Shown piece after piece: positions 37,933 to 47,084 of a stretch of DNA of 64,000 nt; positions within the stretch are counted from its first letter, which is position 1, and each line of letters starts with the position of its first letter. Source of the DNA: Salvelinus alpinus (Eukaryota; Chordata; Actinopteri; Salmoniformes; Salmonidae); NCBI RefSeq assembly GCF_045679555.1, contig NC_092098.1:20676038-20740037 (forward strand). The letters run 5' to 3'. A program made the translations under genes and the position numbers. The notes under the pieces were generated by a model that was not told the DNA's origin, made no database searches, and saw nothing but the letters and a program-made list of their open reading frames with translations.

Positions 37933-39404
37933 TAGTGCCTTCAGAAACTATTCACACCCCTTGACTCTTTCCACATTTTGTTGTGTTAAAGCCTGAATTT
38001 AAAATGTATTGAGATGTTGTGTCACTGGCCAACACACAATACCCCATAATGTCAAAGTGGATATTTTTTTACAAATTAATAAAAAATATAAAATTGAAAT
38101 GTCTTGTGTCAATAAGTATTCAACCCCTGTCATGGTAAGCCTAAAATAGTTCAGGAGTAAAAATGTGCTTGACAAGTCACATAATAAGTTGCACGGACTC
38201 ACACTCTGTGTGCAACAATAGTCTTTAACATGATTTTTGATAGACTACCTCATCTCTGTACCCCACACATACAATTATCTGGAAGTTCCCTCAGTTGAGC
38301 GGTGAATATCAAGCACAGATTCAACCACAAAGACCAGGGAGGTTTTCCAATACCTCGCAAAGAAAGGCCCCTATTGGTAGATACATAAAAAAGCAGATAT
38401 TAAATATCCCTTTGAGCATGGTGAAGTTATTAATTACACTTTGGATGGTGTATCAATACACCCAGGTGCTACAAAGATACAGGCGTACTTCCTAACTCAG
38501 TTGCCAGAGAGGAAGGAAACCACTCAGGGGTTTCACCATGATGCCAATGGTGACTTTAAAACAGTTGCAGAGTTTAATGGCTGTGATAGGAGAAAACTGA
38601 GGATGGATCATCAACATTGTATTTACTCCACAATACTAACCTGAAATGACAGAGTGAAAAGAAAGAAGTCTGTACAGAATAAAATTATTCCAAAACATGC
38701 ATCCTGTTTGCAATAAGGTACTAAAACACATCACTGAGTACCACTCTCCATATTTTCAAGCATGGTGGTGGCTGCATCATGTTATGGGTATGGTTCGGCA
38801 AGGACTAGGGAGTTTTTTAGGCTAAAAAGAAACAGAATAGAGCTAAGCACAGGCAAAATCCTAGACGAAAGCCTGGTTCAGTCTGCTTTCCAACAGACAC
38901 TGGGAGACAAATTCATCTTTCAGAAAGACAATAACATAAAACACAAGGCCAAATATACACTGGAATTGCTTACCAAGACAAAAATGAATGTTCCCGAGTG
39001 GCCTAGTTACAGTTTCCACTTAAATCAGCTTGAAATATATGGCAAGAATTGAAAATGGCTGTCTAGCAACGATCGACAACCAACTTGACAGAGCTTGAAG
39101 AATTTTTAAAATAATAATCCAGGTGTGCAAAGCTCGTAGAGACTTACCCAGAAAGACTCACAGGTGTAATCACTGCCAAATGTGATTCTAACATGTATTG
39201 ACTCAGGGGTGTGAATTCTTATGTAAATTAGATATTTCTGTATATTATTTTTAATAAATTTGCAAAAAATGCAAAAAACATTTTAACTTTGTCATTGTAT
39301 GTAGATGGGTGATAAAACATATTTAATCCATGTTGAATTCAGGCTCTAACACAACAAAATGTGGAATAAGTTCAGGGGTATAAATACTTTGTGAAGGCAC
39401 ACTA
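37933..39404 (+). mobile_element. Tc1-like transposon, decayed
   Basis: Ends are tagtgccttcagaaac (37933) and its degenerate inverse ending near 39404. Plus-oriented member of the family at 24330-25865. The frame at 38762-39052 retains IFQKDNNIKHKAKYT (second catalytic Asp region) and PEWPSYSFHLNQLE (degenerate SPDLNPIE). It sits between two cchcr1-like exons, so it is in an intron. Confidence 0.88.
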
Positions 39405-39478
39405 CTTGTATAACATAATAGAAGAGGGTATTCAAATGAAGAGGCAATGTGACAATATGGTGTGTAGGTGGAAGTTAC

Positions 39479-39621
39479 CTCCGGTCTGTAGCTTGTCTTT
39501 GGCTTTCAGAGTGTTGTTCTTCCCTGAGGGTCTCTGCTGCTGCTGCTCCTCCAAGGCCACAGAAGTCTGCAGGGCTGTGGTCCGAGCGGCCTTATACTCA
39601 CTCATCAGACCCTTCTCACGC
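39479..39621 (-). CDS. cchcr1: cchcr1-like exon near the C terminus
   Basis: A 143-bp exon with acceptor gtccccag (ending 39622) and donor gtaact (from 39478). It reads REKGLMSEYKAARTTALQ, then an E/Q-rich stretch and KAKDKLQTG, like the EGLLSRYKQQR segment close to the end of CCHCR1. It starts with one base of a split codon, which does not fit the phase-0 end of the exon at 40899-41006. Direct splicing would hit a TGA at once, so intervening exons must have existed. Confidence 0.5.
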
Positions 39622-39860
39622 CTGGGGACAGTCGTCTGTTGTCAGTTTGACAAAACAATAGCAGAACATTTCTTAACATGGTAAACTTGCAATTAGTCTC
39701 ACGGGGTCATCCTTCCAAATCTCGTCTCGTTGACTCTTTTGCATTTAAATGGCATTCAACCCTAGCATTTGATTGGCTCTGTGTAGAAAATGACGTTCCC
39801 CCTCAGGAGAGAAATGTGTTTGTTTTTCATTTTATCTTGTTCTGTCTATCCCTCTTTTCC

Positions 39861-40577
39861 TACATTTAAGTCATTTAGCAGACGCTCTTATCCAGAGCGA
39901 CTTACAAATTGGTGCATTCACCTTATGATATCCAGTGGAACAACCACTTTACAATAGTGCATCTAACTCTTTTAAGGGGGGGGGGGGGGTTAGAGGGATT
40001 ACTTTATCCTATCCTAGGTATTCCTTAAAGAGGTGGGGTTTCAGGTGTCTCCGGAAGGTGGTGATTGACTCCGCTGACCTGGCGTCGTGAGGGAGTTTGT
40101 TCCACCATTGGGGTGCCAGAGCAGCGAACAGTTTTGACTGGGCTGAGCGGGAACTGTACTTCCTCAGAGGTATGGAGGCGAGCAGGCCAGAGGTGGATGA
40201 ACGCAGTGCCCTTGTTTGGGTGTAGGGCCTGATCAGAGCCTGAAGGTACGGAGGTGCCGTTCCCCTCACAGCTCCGTAGGCAAGCACCATGGTCTTGTAG
40301 CGGATGCGAGCTTCAACTGGAAGCCAGTGGAGAGAGCGGAGGAGCGGGGTGACGTGAGAGAACTAGCGAAGCTTGAACACCAGACGGGCTGCGGCGTTCT
40401 GGATGAGTTGTAGGGGTTTAATGGCACAGGCAGGGAGCCCAGCCAACAGCGAGTTGCAGTAATCCAGACGGGAGATGACAAGTGCCTGGATTAGGACCTG
40501 CGCCGCTTCCTGTGTGAGGCAGGGTCGTACTCTGCGAATGTTGTAGAGCATGAACCTACAGGAACGGGTCACCGCCT
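39861..40577 (-). mobile_element. L2 LINE 3' end, inverted copy
   Basis: The minus strand matches the last ~715 bp of the LINE at 47091-49198, from AAGGCGGTGACCCGTTCCTG to the tail gctaaatgacttaaatgta. The two copies are nearly identical in both codons and 3' UTR but in opposite orientation about 8.5 kb apart. The RT C-terminal frame persists in pieces (40009-40290, 40363-40572), broken by an in-frame change at about 40360. Confidence 0.92.
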
Positions 40578-40841
40578 TCCTACCATGTCAGACAAAAGTT
40601 TTAATAGCCTATGCAGCGTTATTTTTTGTTGTGCAATATCATGGGTAAGCTCTAACAATCGTCTTTCAGCTTGAACATTTTGATTTCTACTGGTGTGGGC
40701 GTTTAATACTGATTGGTGGTGCGTAACAAATGTTTTAATGAGAAGCAGCACCCTCTGCTGTGCTAACATGGCATAGGTAATTGGCACCTCCCTGTGGCAA
40801 TGGCAGATGCATCCTGTTTCAACAAAATGGAGGAAAGACAT
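40570..40841 (-). other. 90-residue open frame of unknown origin
   Basis: The minus strand reads HREVPITYAMLAQQRVLLL and QAERRLLELTHDIAQQ, which looks protein-like (amphipathic, with leucine heptads), but I do not recognise it. It abuts the inverted L2 fragment and lies between cchcr1-like exons. It is not in phase with visible splice sites. It may belong to an unrecognised transposon. Confidence 0.3.
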
Positions 40842-40898
40842 CCTATGAAGGGATGCATTGAGACAATCTCACAGAGGCTGTTCCCTGTTCCTCCTCAC

Positions 40899-41006
40899 CT
40901 CCCTGGCCACCCTCTCCAGGTCCAGTTCAGTTGTTCTGTCCTGCAGGCTGTGCTGGAACACACTGGACTGGTACTTCTCCTTCACCTCCTGCTCCAGAGA
41001 CGAGAT
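40899..41006 (-). CDS. cchcr1: cchcr1-like coiled-coil exon
   Basis: A 108-bp, phase-0 exon: acceptor tgtttcag (AG at 41008-41007) and donor gtgagg (from 40898). It encodes 36 residues beginning ISSLEQEVKEKYQ, then FQHSLQDRTTELDLERVARE. This matches the CCHCR1 segment VASLQEKV…ILQRSLQDKAAEVEVERM in order and spacing. Heptad-rich coiled coil. CCHCR1 is a centrosome and P-body scaffold protein in human. Confidence 0.75.
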
Positions 41007-41157
41007 CTGAAACAAACGGACACACAATAGACTCATGGATGTTTCGAAAATATTCCTTATCACAATTCGCCTATGAATAGACTGAACATTATTTTATAGT
41101 GGATGGTCATTTGTCTGTTTGAAAAATATATAAACCTCTTAAAGGAACATACTGTAC

Positions 41158-41301
41158 AATTGAGTGAAGTTTGTCCTTTTCTCCCCTCAGTTCAATGTCC
41201 TTTGAGCGAAGCTGGACCAACAACATGAAGACCTTCTCTCTCCAGCGGCGCAGAACCCGAGTGCCTTTAGGCCCGGCCTTCAAGAGAGGGTCTGACCTAG
41301 T
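41158..41301 (-). CDS. cchcr1: cchcr1-like exon with RRWREKVF signature
   Basis: A 144-bp, phase-0 exon of 48 residues. The acceptor is gtccacag (AG at 41303-41302). It contains RVLRRWREKVFMLLVQLRSK, the strongest link to CCHCR1 (family: RWREKVFALMVQLKAQELE). The donor used here is gtacag (from 41157), a weak GT site chosen because the next exon continues the alignment in phase. A longer readthrough is possible. Confidence 0.75.
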
Positions 41302-41443
41302 CTGTGGACATGACTAAGCCTTTACTTAACCCTCAGAGCTCTTAGATAGTCATACACATGGGGGAATGGATATTAATAAAATATCTGACAAAAATAAGTG
41401 GATTTTACATCAGCTATGGCACTGTTAACAATTGATCACTTAC

Positions 41444-41548
41444 CTTCTCAATCCCCTCCTCCTCTTGTAGGGCCAATATGTCGTTCACAGAGTTGAGTCT
41501 GACCGTCATAAACTCTGTTGTCACCTGCAGAGCCTCCTTCTCCAGCTT
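41444..41548 (-). CDS. cchcr1: cchcr1-like coiled-coil exon
   Basis: A 105-bp, phase-0 exon (35 residues) with acceptor cctctatag (AG at 41550-41549) and donor gtaagt (from 41443). It reads KLEKEALQVTTEF and LNSVNDILALQEEE, matching the LLQVRVQSLTHILALQEEEL segment directly before the RWREKVF region in CCHCR1. Gene order and phase agree with the next exon. Confidence 0.8.
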
Positions 41549-41744
41549 CTATAGAGGAATTCAGATTAGAATACTGGAGACTACTTATTATATAGTAATA
41601 TGCAAATATGCTCATACCATACATTCATATTAAATCAGCCAAGATACACCTTGTTCTACAGGCAACACTTTATTTGCTGGAGGAACAACCAATTTCTCTG
41701 CTCAGTTAAAGCACCAACTGTCCTTTTCCTTGTGTGTTTCCTTA

Positions 41745-42060
41745 GAGCAGGGGTTACCAAACTTTTTCACTCAAGCCCCCCTTCCAGCATTGGGGAACAT
41801 CCCACACCCCCTGTGTGTGCCACGTCTATTTCTATGGGCACAAGCACTGTTCACAAAAACAACTGTTCACACCCCTCTTGTTGGCAGAGAGAAAATGTTG
41901 CCGTTTTAAAGCTAATTCTCTTCCAATTCTACATACATTTTGCCATGTGTCAAATGTGTATTCATGTGATATTTGATTGACTCAAGCATTACTACAAATT
42001 CTATGGGCTAAAAGTAACAACATGTGGGGTCTGAATACTTTCTTTAAAAAGGTCTAATTG
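41745..42060. repeat. hAT-like nonautonomous DNA repeat
   Basis: It starts caggggttaccaaacttttt, the type of end seen on hAT elements, followed by an A/C-rich body with aattctacatacattttgcc, which recurs at 56335-56360. It lies in a cchcr1 intron. The right end is unclear. Confidence 0.55.
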
Positions 42061-42137
42061 GGATGTTAAATTGATATGCAGCATGTTTGCTCAATTGTTC
42101 AGAAAGAAATTCAAACAATCTGAAGAGGTCTTGTTAC

Positions 42138-42320
42138 CTGCGTTTCATGTTTCCTGTTGGATTTATCCAGTTGCTTCTTTAGTTTCTGCATTTCCTGCTT
42201 GACTTCCTCCCAAGCCTGCAGCCTAGCTGTCTCAGCTTCCCTGGTCAGCCTCTGGGCCTCCTGTCTGCTCCTCTCCACTTCACTCCTCAGCCTCTCAACC
42301 TCCCCAGACTCCCTCTCCAG
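42138..42320 (-). CDS. cchcr1: cchcr1-like coiled-coil exon
   Basis: A 183-bp, phase-0 exon (61 residues): acceptor gtatgcag (ends 42321) and donor gtaaca (from 42137). It begins LERESGEVERLRSEVERSRQ and continues with EAETARLQAWEEVKQEMQKL. It is almost wholly charged heptads (E/R/K/Q with Leu), a long uninterrupted coiled coil. Position fits the WELERQKLLETMQ region just ahead of the LQV exon. Confidence 0.75.
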
Positions 42321-42432
42321 CTGCATACCACAGACAGCAAGCATTGTGTAATACAAAGTTAATGGAGTACATAAAGAGGTTTGAATGGAAACCTGGGAGC
42401 AGGGAATTGATATTTAAACAATAAATGGGGTG

Positions 42433-42862
42433 AGCCTCCTGGGTGGCGCAGTGGCCACCAGAGATTCTGGGTTCGAGCCCAGGCTCTAATCGCAGCCGGC
42501 CGCGACCGGGAGGTCCATGGGGCGACGCACAATTGGCACAGCGTCGTCCGGGTTAGGCCGGCAGGGCTATCCTTGTCTCATCGCGCACTAGCGACTCCTG
42601 TGGCGGGCCGGGCGCAGTGCACGCTGACACAGTCGCCAGGTGTACAGTGTTTCCTCCGACACATTGGTGCGGCTGGCTTCCGGGTTGGATGTGCGTTGTG
42701 TCAAGAAGCAGTGCGGCTAGGTTGGGTTGTGTTTTGGAGGACGTGTGGCTTTCGACCTTTGCCTCTCCCGAGTCCGTACGGGAGTTGCAGCGATGAGACA
42801 AGACTAACTACTACCAATTGAATACCACGGAATTGGGGAGAACAAAAAGGGCTAAATAAATA
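42433..42862 (+). mobile_element. tRNA-derived SINE
   Basis: The head has a tRNA-like A box (gggtggcgcagtgg) and B box (gggttcgagccc), then a ~350-bp body including gcacaattggcacagcgtcg and gcgatgagacaagactaact, and an A-rich end. Part of the head (the taaggcactgcat segment) is deleted relative to the inverted copy at 60078-60478. Intronic in cchcr1. Confidence 0.85.
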
Positions 42863-43099
42863 AATGGGGTGAAGCAGTGATTCACAAAGGCAGTCATTGG
42901 GGACTACAAGCATAACTGGCGAGGCTGGTGAGGCTACACCATTTTTTTGGACAGTCAATATACAGTTTTGCAATCATGCCATTGTTGCTGTTGGTAGATG
43001 CAAACCAACTGAAATTTCCCCCAGTTACTATCACATATAAAACAGAGGTGAGCTGGGTTGAAAATAAACAAAAACAGAGTTCTTGTGAATAACTGTTAC

Positions 43100-43205
43100 T
43101 TGGGTGCTGAGGCTCTCTTTTTCCTCTCTCTCTTTTGAACCAGCGACTTGGCTGAGCTCAGTCATACATAACTCCTCCCACATCGCCTTCATTTAATGAC
43201 TCTGC
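43100..43205 (-). CDS. cchcr1: cchcr1-like exon with an early stop
   Basis: Acceptor gtattgcag (ends 43206) and donor gtaaca (from 43099). In the phase that joins the next exon the frame reads MKAMWEELCMTELSQVAGS, with ATG at 43192-43190, but the codon just before is TAA (43195-43193). Either this exon holds the true start codon of a shortened protein, or a former internal exon carries a nonsense mutation. The other two phases also have stops. Confidence 0.55.
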
Positions 43206-43356
43206 CTGCAATACAAGATGTAAGGAGGGAGGGAATATCACTGGCAAAACTTTATTTCAATTAGGCCTACTTCAAATAGAAGCAGGATACACATTTGTCA
43301 GTAAAATATTCAATATTGAATGAGGCATGTAACATCTAGGCTACTTACACAGTGTA

Positions 43357-43658
43357 CAAAATATTAAGAGCACCTTCCTAATATTGAGTTGCACCCCCCT
43401 CACTCTTTTGCTATCAGAACAGCCTCAATTCATCAGGGCATGGACTCTACAAGGTGTCGAAAGCGTTCCACAGGGATGCTGGATGTCCTTTGGGTGGTGG
43501 ACCATTCTTGATACACACGGAAACTTGTGTGAAAAACCCAGCAGCATTGCAGTTCTCGACACAAATCAGTGTGCCTGGCACCTACTACCATACTCTGTTC
43601 AAAGGCACTTAAATATTTTGTCTTGTCTTTTGTCTTGCCCATTCACCCTCTGAATCAT
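43357..43658 (-). mobile_element. Tc1-like element, left half (split host)
   Basis: It begins cagtgtacaaaatattaaga and holds the C-terminal end of a transposase remnant on the minus strand (WSTTQRTSSIPVERFRHLVESMP at 43433-43642). It breaks off at ...accctctgaat (43658) and resumes at 46877 with tgaatggcacac. The repeated tgaat is the target duplication of the inserted LINE. No complete enzyme. Confidence 0.85.
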
Positions 43659-45377
43659 AGCATGGCGCTGACAGAGATCGCTTCGAGTTCTGAGGAAACT
43701 ATGCAGTATTTCTTTTTTTTATGTATTATTTCTTACATTGTTACCCCAGGAAATCTTAAGTCTTATTACATACAGCCGGGAAGAACTATTGGATATAAGA
43801 GCAACGTCAACTTACCAACATTACGACCAGATAAACGACTTTCCCCGAAGTGGATCCTCTGTTCGGACCACCACCCAGGACAATTGAGCTAATTCCAGTA
43901 GGCGATCCAAAACAACGATGCCGCAGAAGGGGCAGACAAAGCGGCTACCTGGCCAGGCTCCATAGACGTGCACGTCGCACATCACTCCCGAGTATACTAC
44001 TAGCCAATGTCCAGTCTCTTGACAACAATGTAGACGAAATTCGATCAAGGGTTGCCTTCTAGAGAGACATCAGAGATTGTAACATTCTGTTTCACGGAAA
44101 CATGGCTCTCTCGGGATATGTTGTCGGAATCAGTTTAGCCACCGGGCTTCTCCATGCATCGTGCCGACAGAGATAAACACCTCTCTGGGAAAAGGAAGGG
44201 CGAGGGTGTATGCTTTATGATTAACGACTCATGGTGTAATCATAACAACATATAGGAACTCAAGTCCTTCTGTTCACCCGATCTAGAATACCTTACAATC
44301 AGGTGCCGGCCATCTTACCTACCAAGATAATTCTCGTCAGTTATAGTCACAGCTTTGTACATTCCCCCTCAAGCAGACACCAAGACAGCCATCAAGGAAC
44401 TTCACTGGACTATATGCAAACTGGAAACCATACATCCTGAAGCTGCATTTGTTGTAGCTGGGGATTTTAACAAAGCAAATTTAATAACAAGTCTACCTAA
44501 ATCCTTCCAGCATATTGATTGCGCTACGTGCATGCGCAATACCCTCGACCACTGCTACTCTAACTTTCGCGATGCATACAAAGCCCTCCCCCGTCGTGGT
44601 CGGCAAATCCGACCACGACGCCATCTTGCTCCTCCCGTCTTATAGGCAGAAACTCAAACAGGATGTACCAGTGACGAGAACCATTTAACTCTGGTCCGAC
44701 CAATCGGAAGCCATGCGTCAAGATTGTTGTTCTTTGAGGCTGACGGGAACATATTCCAGTCCGCATGATCAAAACATTGACCTATATGCTGACTCGGGGA
44801 GTGCGTTTATAAAGAAGCGCATTGGAGATGTTGTACCCACTGTGACTATTAAAACCGTGGATGGATGGCGGCATTCGCTTAAAACTGAAAGCGCAATCCA
44901 CCACATTTAACCATGGAAAGAGGTCTGGGAATATGTCTGAATATAAATAGTGTAGCTATTCCCTCCGCAAGGCAATAAAACAAGCGAAATGCCAGTACAT
45001 GGACAAGGTGGAGTCGCAATTCAATGGCTCAGACACGAGACGTATGTGGCAGGGTCTACAGGAAATCACAGACTACAAAAAGAAATCCAGCCACGTCACG
45101 CTTCCAGACAAATTAAACACCTTCTTTGCCTGCTTTGAGGATAATACAGTGCCACCGTCGCAGCCCGCGAACATGGACTGCGCCCCCCCCTCCCCTCCCC
45201 TCCTTCTCTGTGGCTGACGTGAGTAAAACATTTAAACCTGTTAACCCTCGCAAGGCTGCTGGCCCAGACAGCATCCCTAGCCGCGTCCTCAAAGCATGCG
45301 CAGACCAGCTGGCTGGTGTGTTTACGGACATATTAAATCGCTCCCTATCCTAGTTTGTTGTCCCCACATGCTTCAAG

Positions 45378-45994
45378 ATGGCTACCATTGTTCCTGTACC
45401 CAAGAAGGCAAAGATAACTGAACAAAATGACTATCACCCTATAGCACTCACTTCTGTCATCATGAAGAGCTTTGAGAGACTAGTCAAGGATCATATCACC
45501 TCCACCTTATTGGCCACCCTAGACCCACTTCAGTTTGCATACCGCCCCAACAGGTCCACAGATGACGCAATCGCTATCACACGGCACACTGCCCTATCCC
45601 ATCTGGACAAAAGGAATACCTATGTAAGAATGCTGTTCATTGGCTACAGCTCAGCATTCAACACCATAGTACCCTCCAAGCTCATCATCAAGCCTGAGGC
45701 CCTGGGTCTCAACCCCGCCCTGTACAACTGGGTCCTGGACTTTCTGACAGGCCGCCCCCCCCCAGGTGGTGAAGGTAGGAAACAAAATCTCCACTTCGCT
45801 GACCCTCAAGGGTGCGTGCTCAGCCCCCCCCCCCCCCCCCTGTACTCCCTGTTCACCCACAACTGCGTGGCCATGCACACCTCCAACTCAATCATCAAGT
45901 TTGCAGACGACACAACAGTAGTGGGCTTGATTACCAACAACGATGAGACAGCCTACAGAGAGGAGGGGAGGGCATACGTAGTGTGGTGTCAGGA
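45378..45994 (+). pseudogene. LINE B reverse transcriptase, defective
   Basis: An open frame through the first RT blocks: [43 protein letters not shown] (motif A with the catalytic Asp changed to Gly) and FADDTTVVG (motif C intact). A poly-C run (45825-45840) replaces the usual PQG region, so the sequence around motif B is damaged. The frame then runs into the SINE-like repeat and stops at 46259. Confidence 0.8.
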
Positions 45995-46278
45995 GTTGAC
46001 CTCCTCCTTTTCCGCAGCAACCAGTGATCCGGGTCAACAACATCAACGTAACAGTTTAGCTTCTGTCCCTCTCCTCGCCCCTACCTGGGCTCAAACCAGG
46101 GACACTCTGCACACATCAACTTCCGCCTCCCACGAAGCATCGTTACCCATCACTCCACAAAAGCCACGGCCCTTGCAGAGCAATAACTACTTCAAGGTCT
46201 CAGAGCGAGTGACGTCACCGATTGAAACGCTATTAGCGCGCACCCCGCTAACCAGCTAGCCATTTCACATCGGTTACA
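45995..46278 (-). repeat. SINE-like repeat with tRNA-type B box
   Basis: On the minus strand it starts tgtaaccgatgtgaaatggc and contains a B-box-like ccctggtttgagcccagg. The ends (tgacc / ggttaca) also resemble LTR-style termini, so a solo LTR is an alternative. It occupies the site of a deletion in LINE B. Confidence 0.55.
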
Positions 46279-46482
46279 TATGCAGCTCGGCCATCGCTCA
46301 TCCATATACTTACATCTACATATTCTCATTCACCCCTTAAGAGTTGTGTGTATAAGGTAGTTGTTGTGGAATTGTTAGATTATATGTTAGATATTACTGC
46401 ACTGTTGGAACTAGAAGCACAAGCACTTCTACACTCGCATTAACATCTGCTAACCATGTGTATGTGACAAATAAAAATAAAA

Positions 46483-46870
46483 AAAATTTTTTTTATTTTT
46501 TTTATTTCACCTTTATTTAACCAGGTAGGCTAGTTGAGAACAAGTTCTCATTTGCAACTGCGACCTGGCCAAGATAAAGCATAGCAGTGTGAACAGACAA
46601 CACAGAGTTACACATGGAGTAAACAATAAACAAGTCAATAACATGGTAGAAAAAAAAGAGAATCTATATACAATGTGTGCAAAAGGCATGAGGTAGGCAA
46701 TAAATCGAATAATTACAATTTAGCAGATTAACACTGGAGTGATAAATCATCAGATGATCATGTGCAAGAAGAGATACTGGTGTGCAAAAGAGCAGAAAAG
46801 TAAATAAATAAAAGCAGTATGGGGGGTGAGGTAGGTAAATTGGGTGGGTAGTTTACAGATGGACTATGTA
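46483..46870 (-). mobile_element. LINE D-family 3' end, inverted
   Basis: The complement of the LINE D 3' UTR (35317-35690): attctcaactagcctacctg, the cagttgcaaatgag segment and others are shared. The A-rich tail meets the A-rich tail of LINE B, tail to tail, at 46470-46500. Confidence 0.88.
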
Positions 46871-46876
46871 TGTATT

Positions 46877-47036
46877 TGAATGGCACACATACACAATCCA
46901 TGTCTCAATTGTCTCAAGGCTTAAAAAACCTTCTATAACCTGTCTCCTCCACTTCATCTACACTGATTGACATAGATTTCTCAAGTGACATCAATAAGGG
47001 ATCATAGCTTTCCCCTGGAATCACCTGGTCAGTCTA
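46877..47036 (-). mobile_element. Tc1-like element, right half (split host)
   Basis: Continues the element at 43357-43658 (ggcacacatacacaatcc, caaggcttaaaaaaccttct, catcaataagggatcatagc). The far terminus is lost. Confidence 0.8.
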
Positions 47037-47084
47037 TATGCCATGATGATAAATCACTGCTCACCTCTCTCTCCAGATCTGATG

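Larger units (their letters stand above)
43659..46480 (+). mobile_element. LINE copy B, rearranged
   Basis: Same family as copy A. The 5' end (atggcgctgacagagatcgc), endonuclease (VAGDFNKANL at about 44455) and RT are present with many frameshifts and stops. After 45994 about 1 kb of RT C terminus is missing, and a separate SINE-like repeat (45995-46278) sits in its place. The LINE 3' end resumes at 46279 and stops in an A-rich tail at 46480. Confidence 0.85.

Noticed and set aside
41600-41980. 126-residue plus-strand frame
   Set aside because: It runs through the hAT-like repeat at 41745-42060; chance open frame.
42573-42821. 82-residue frames on both strands
   Set aside because: They lie in a tRNA-derived SINE, which is noncoding.
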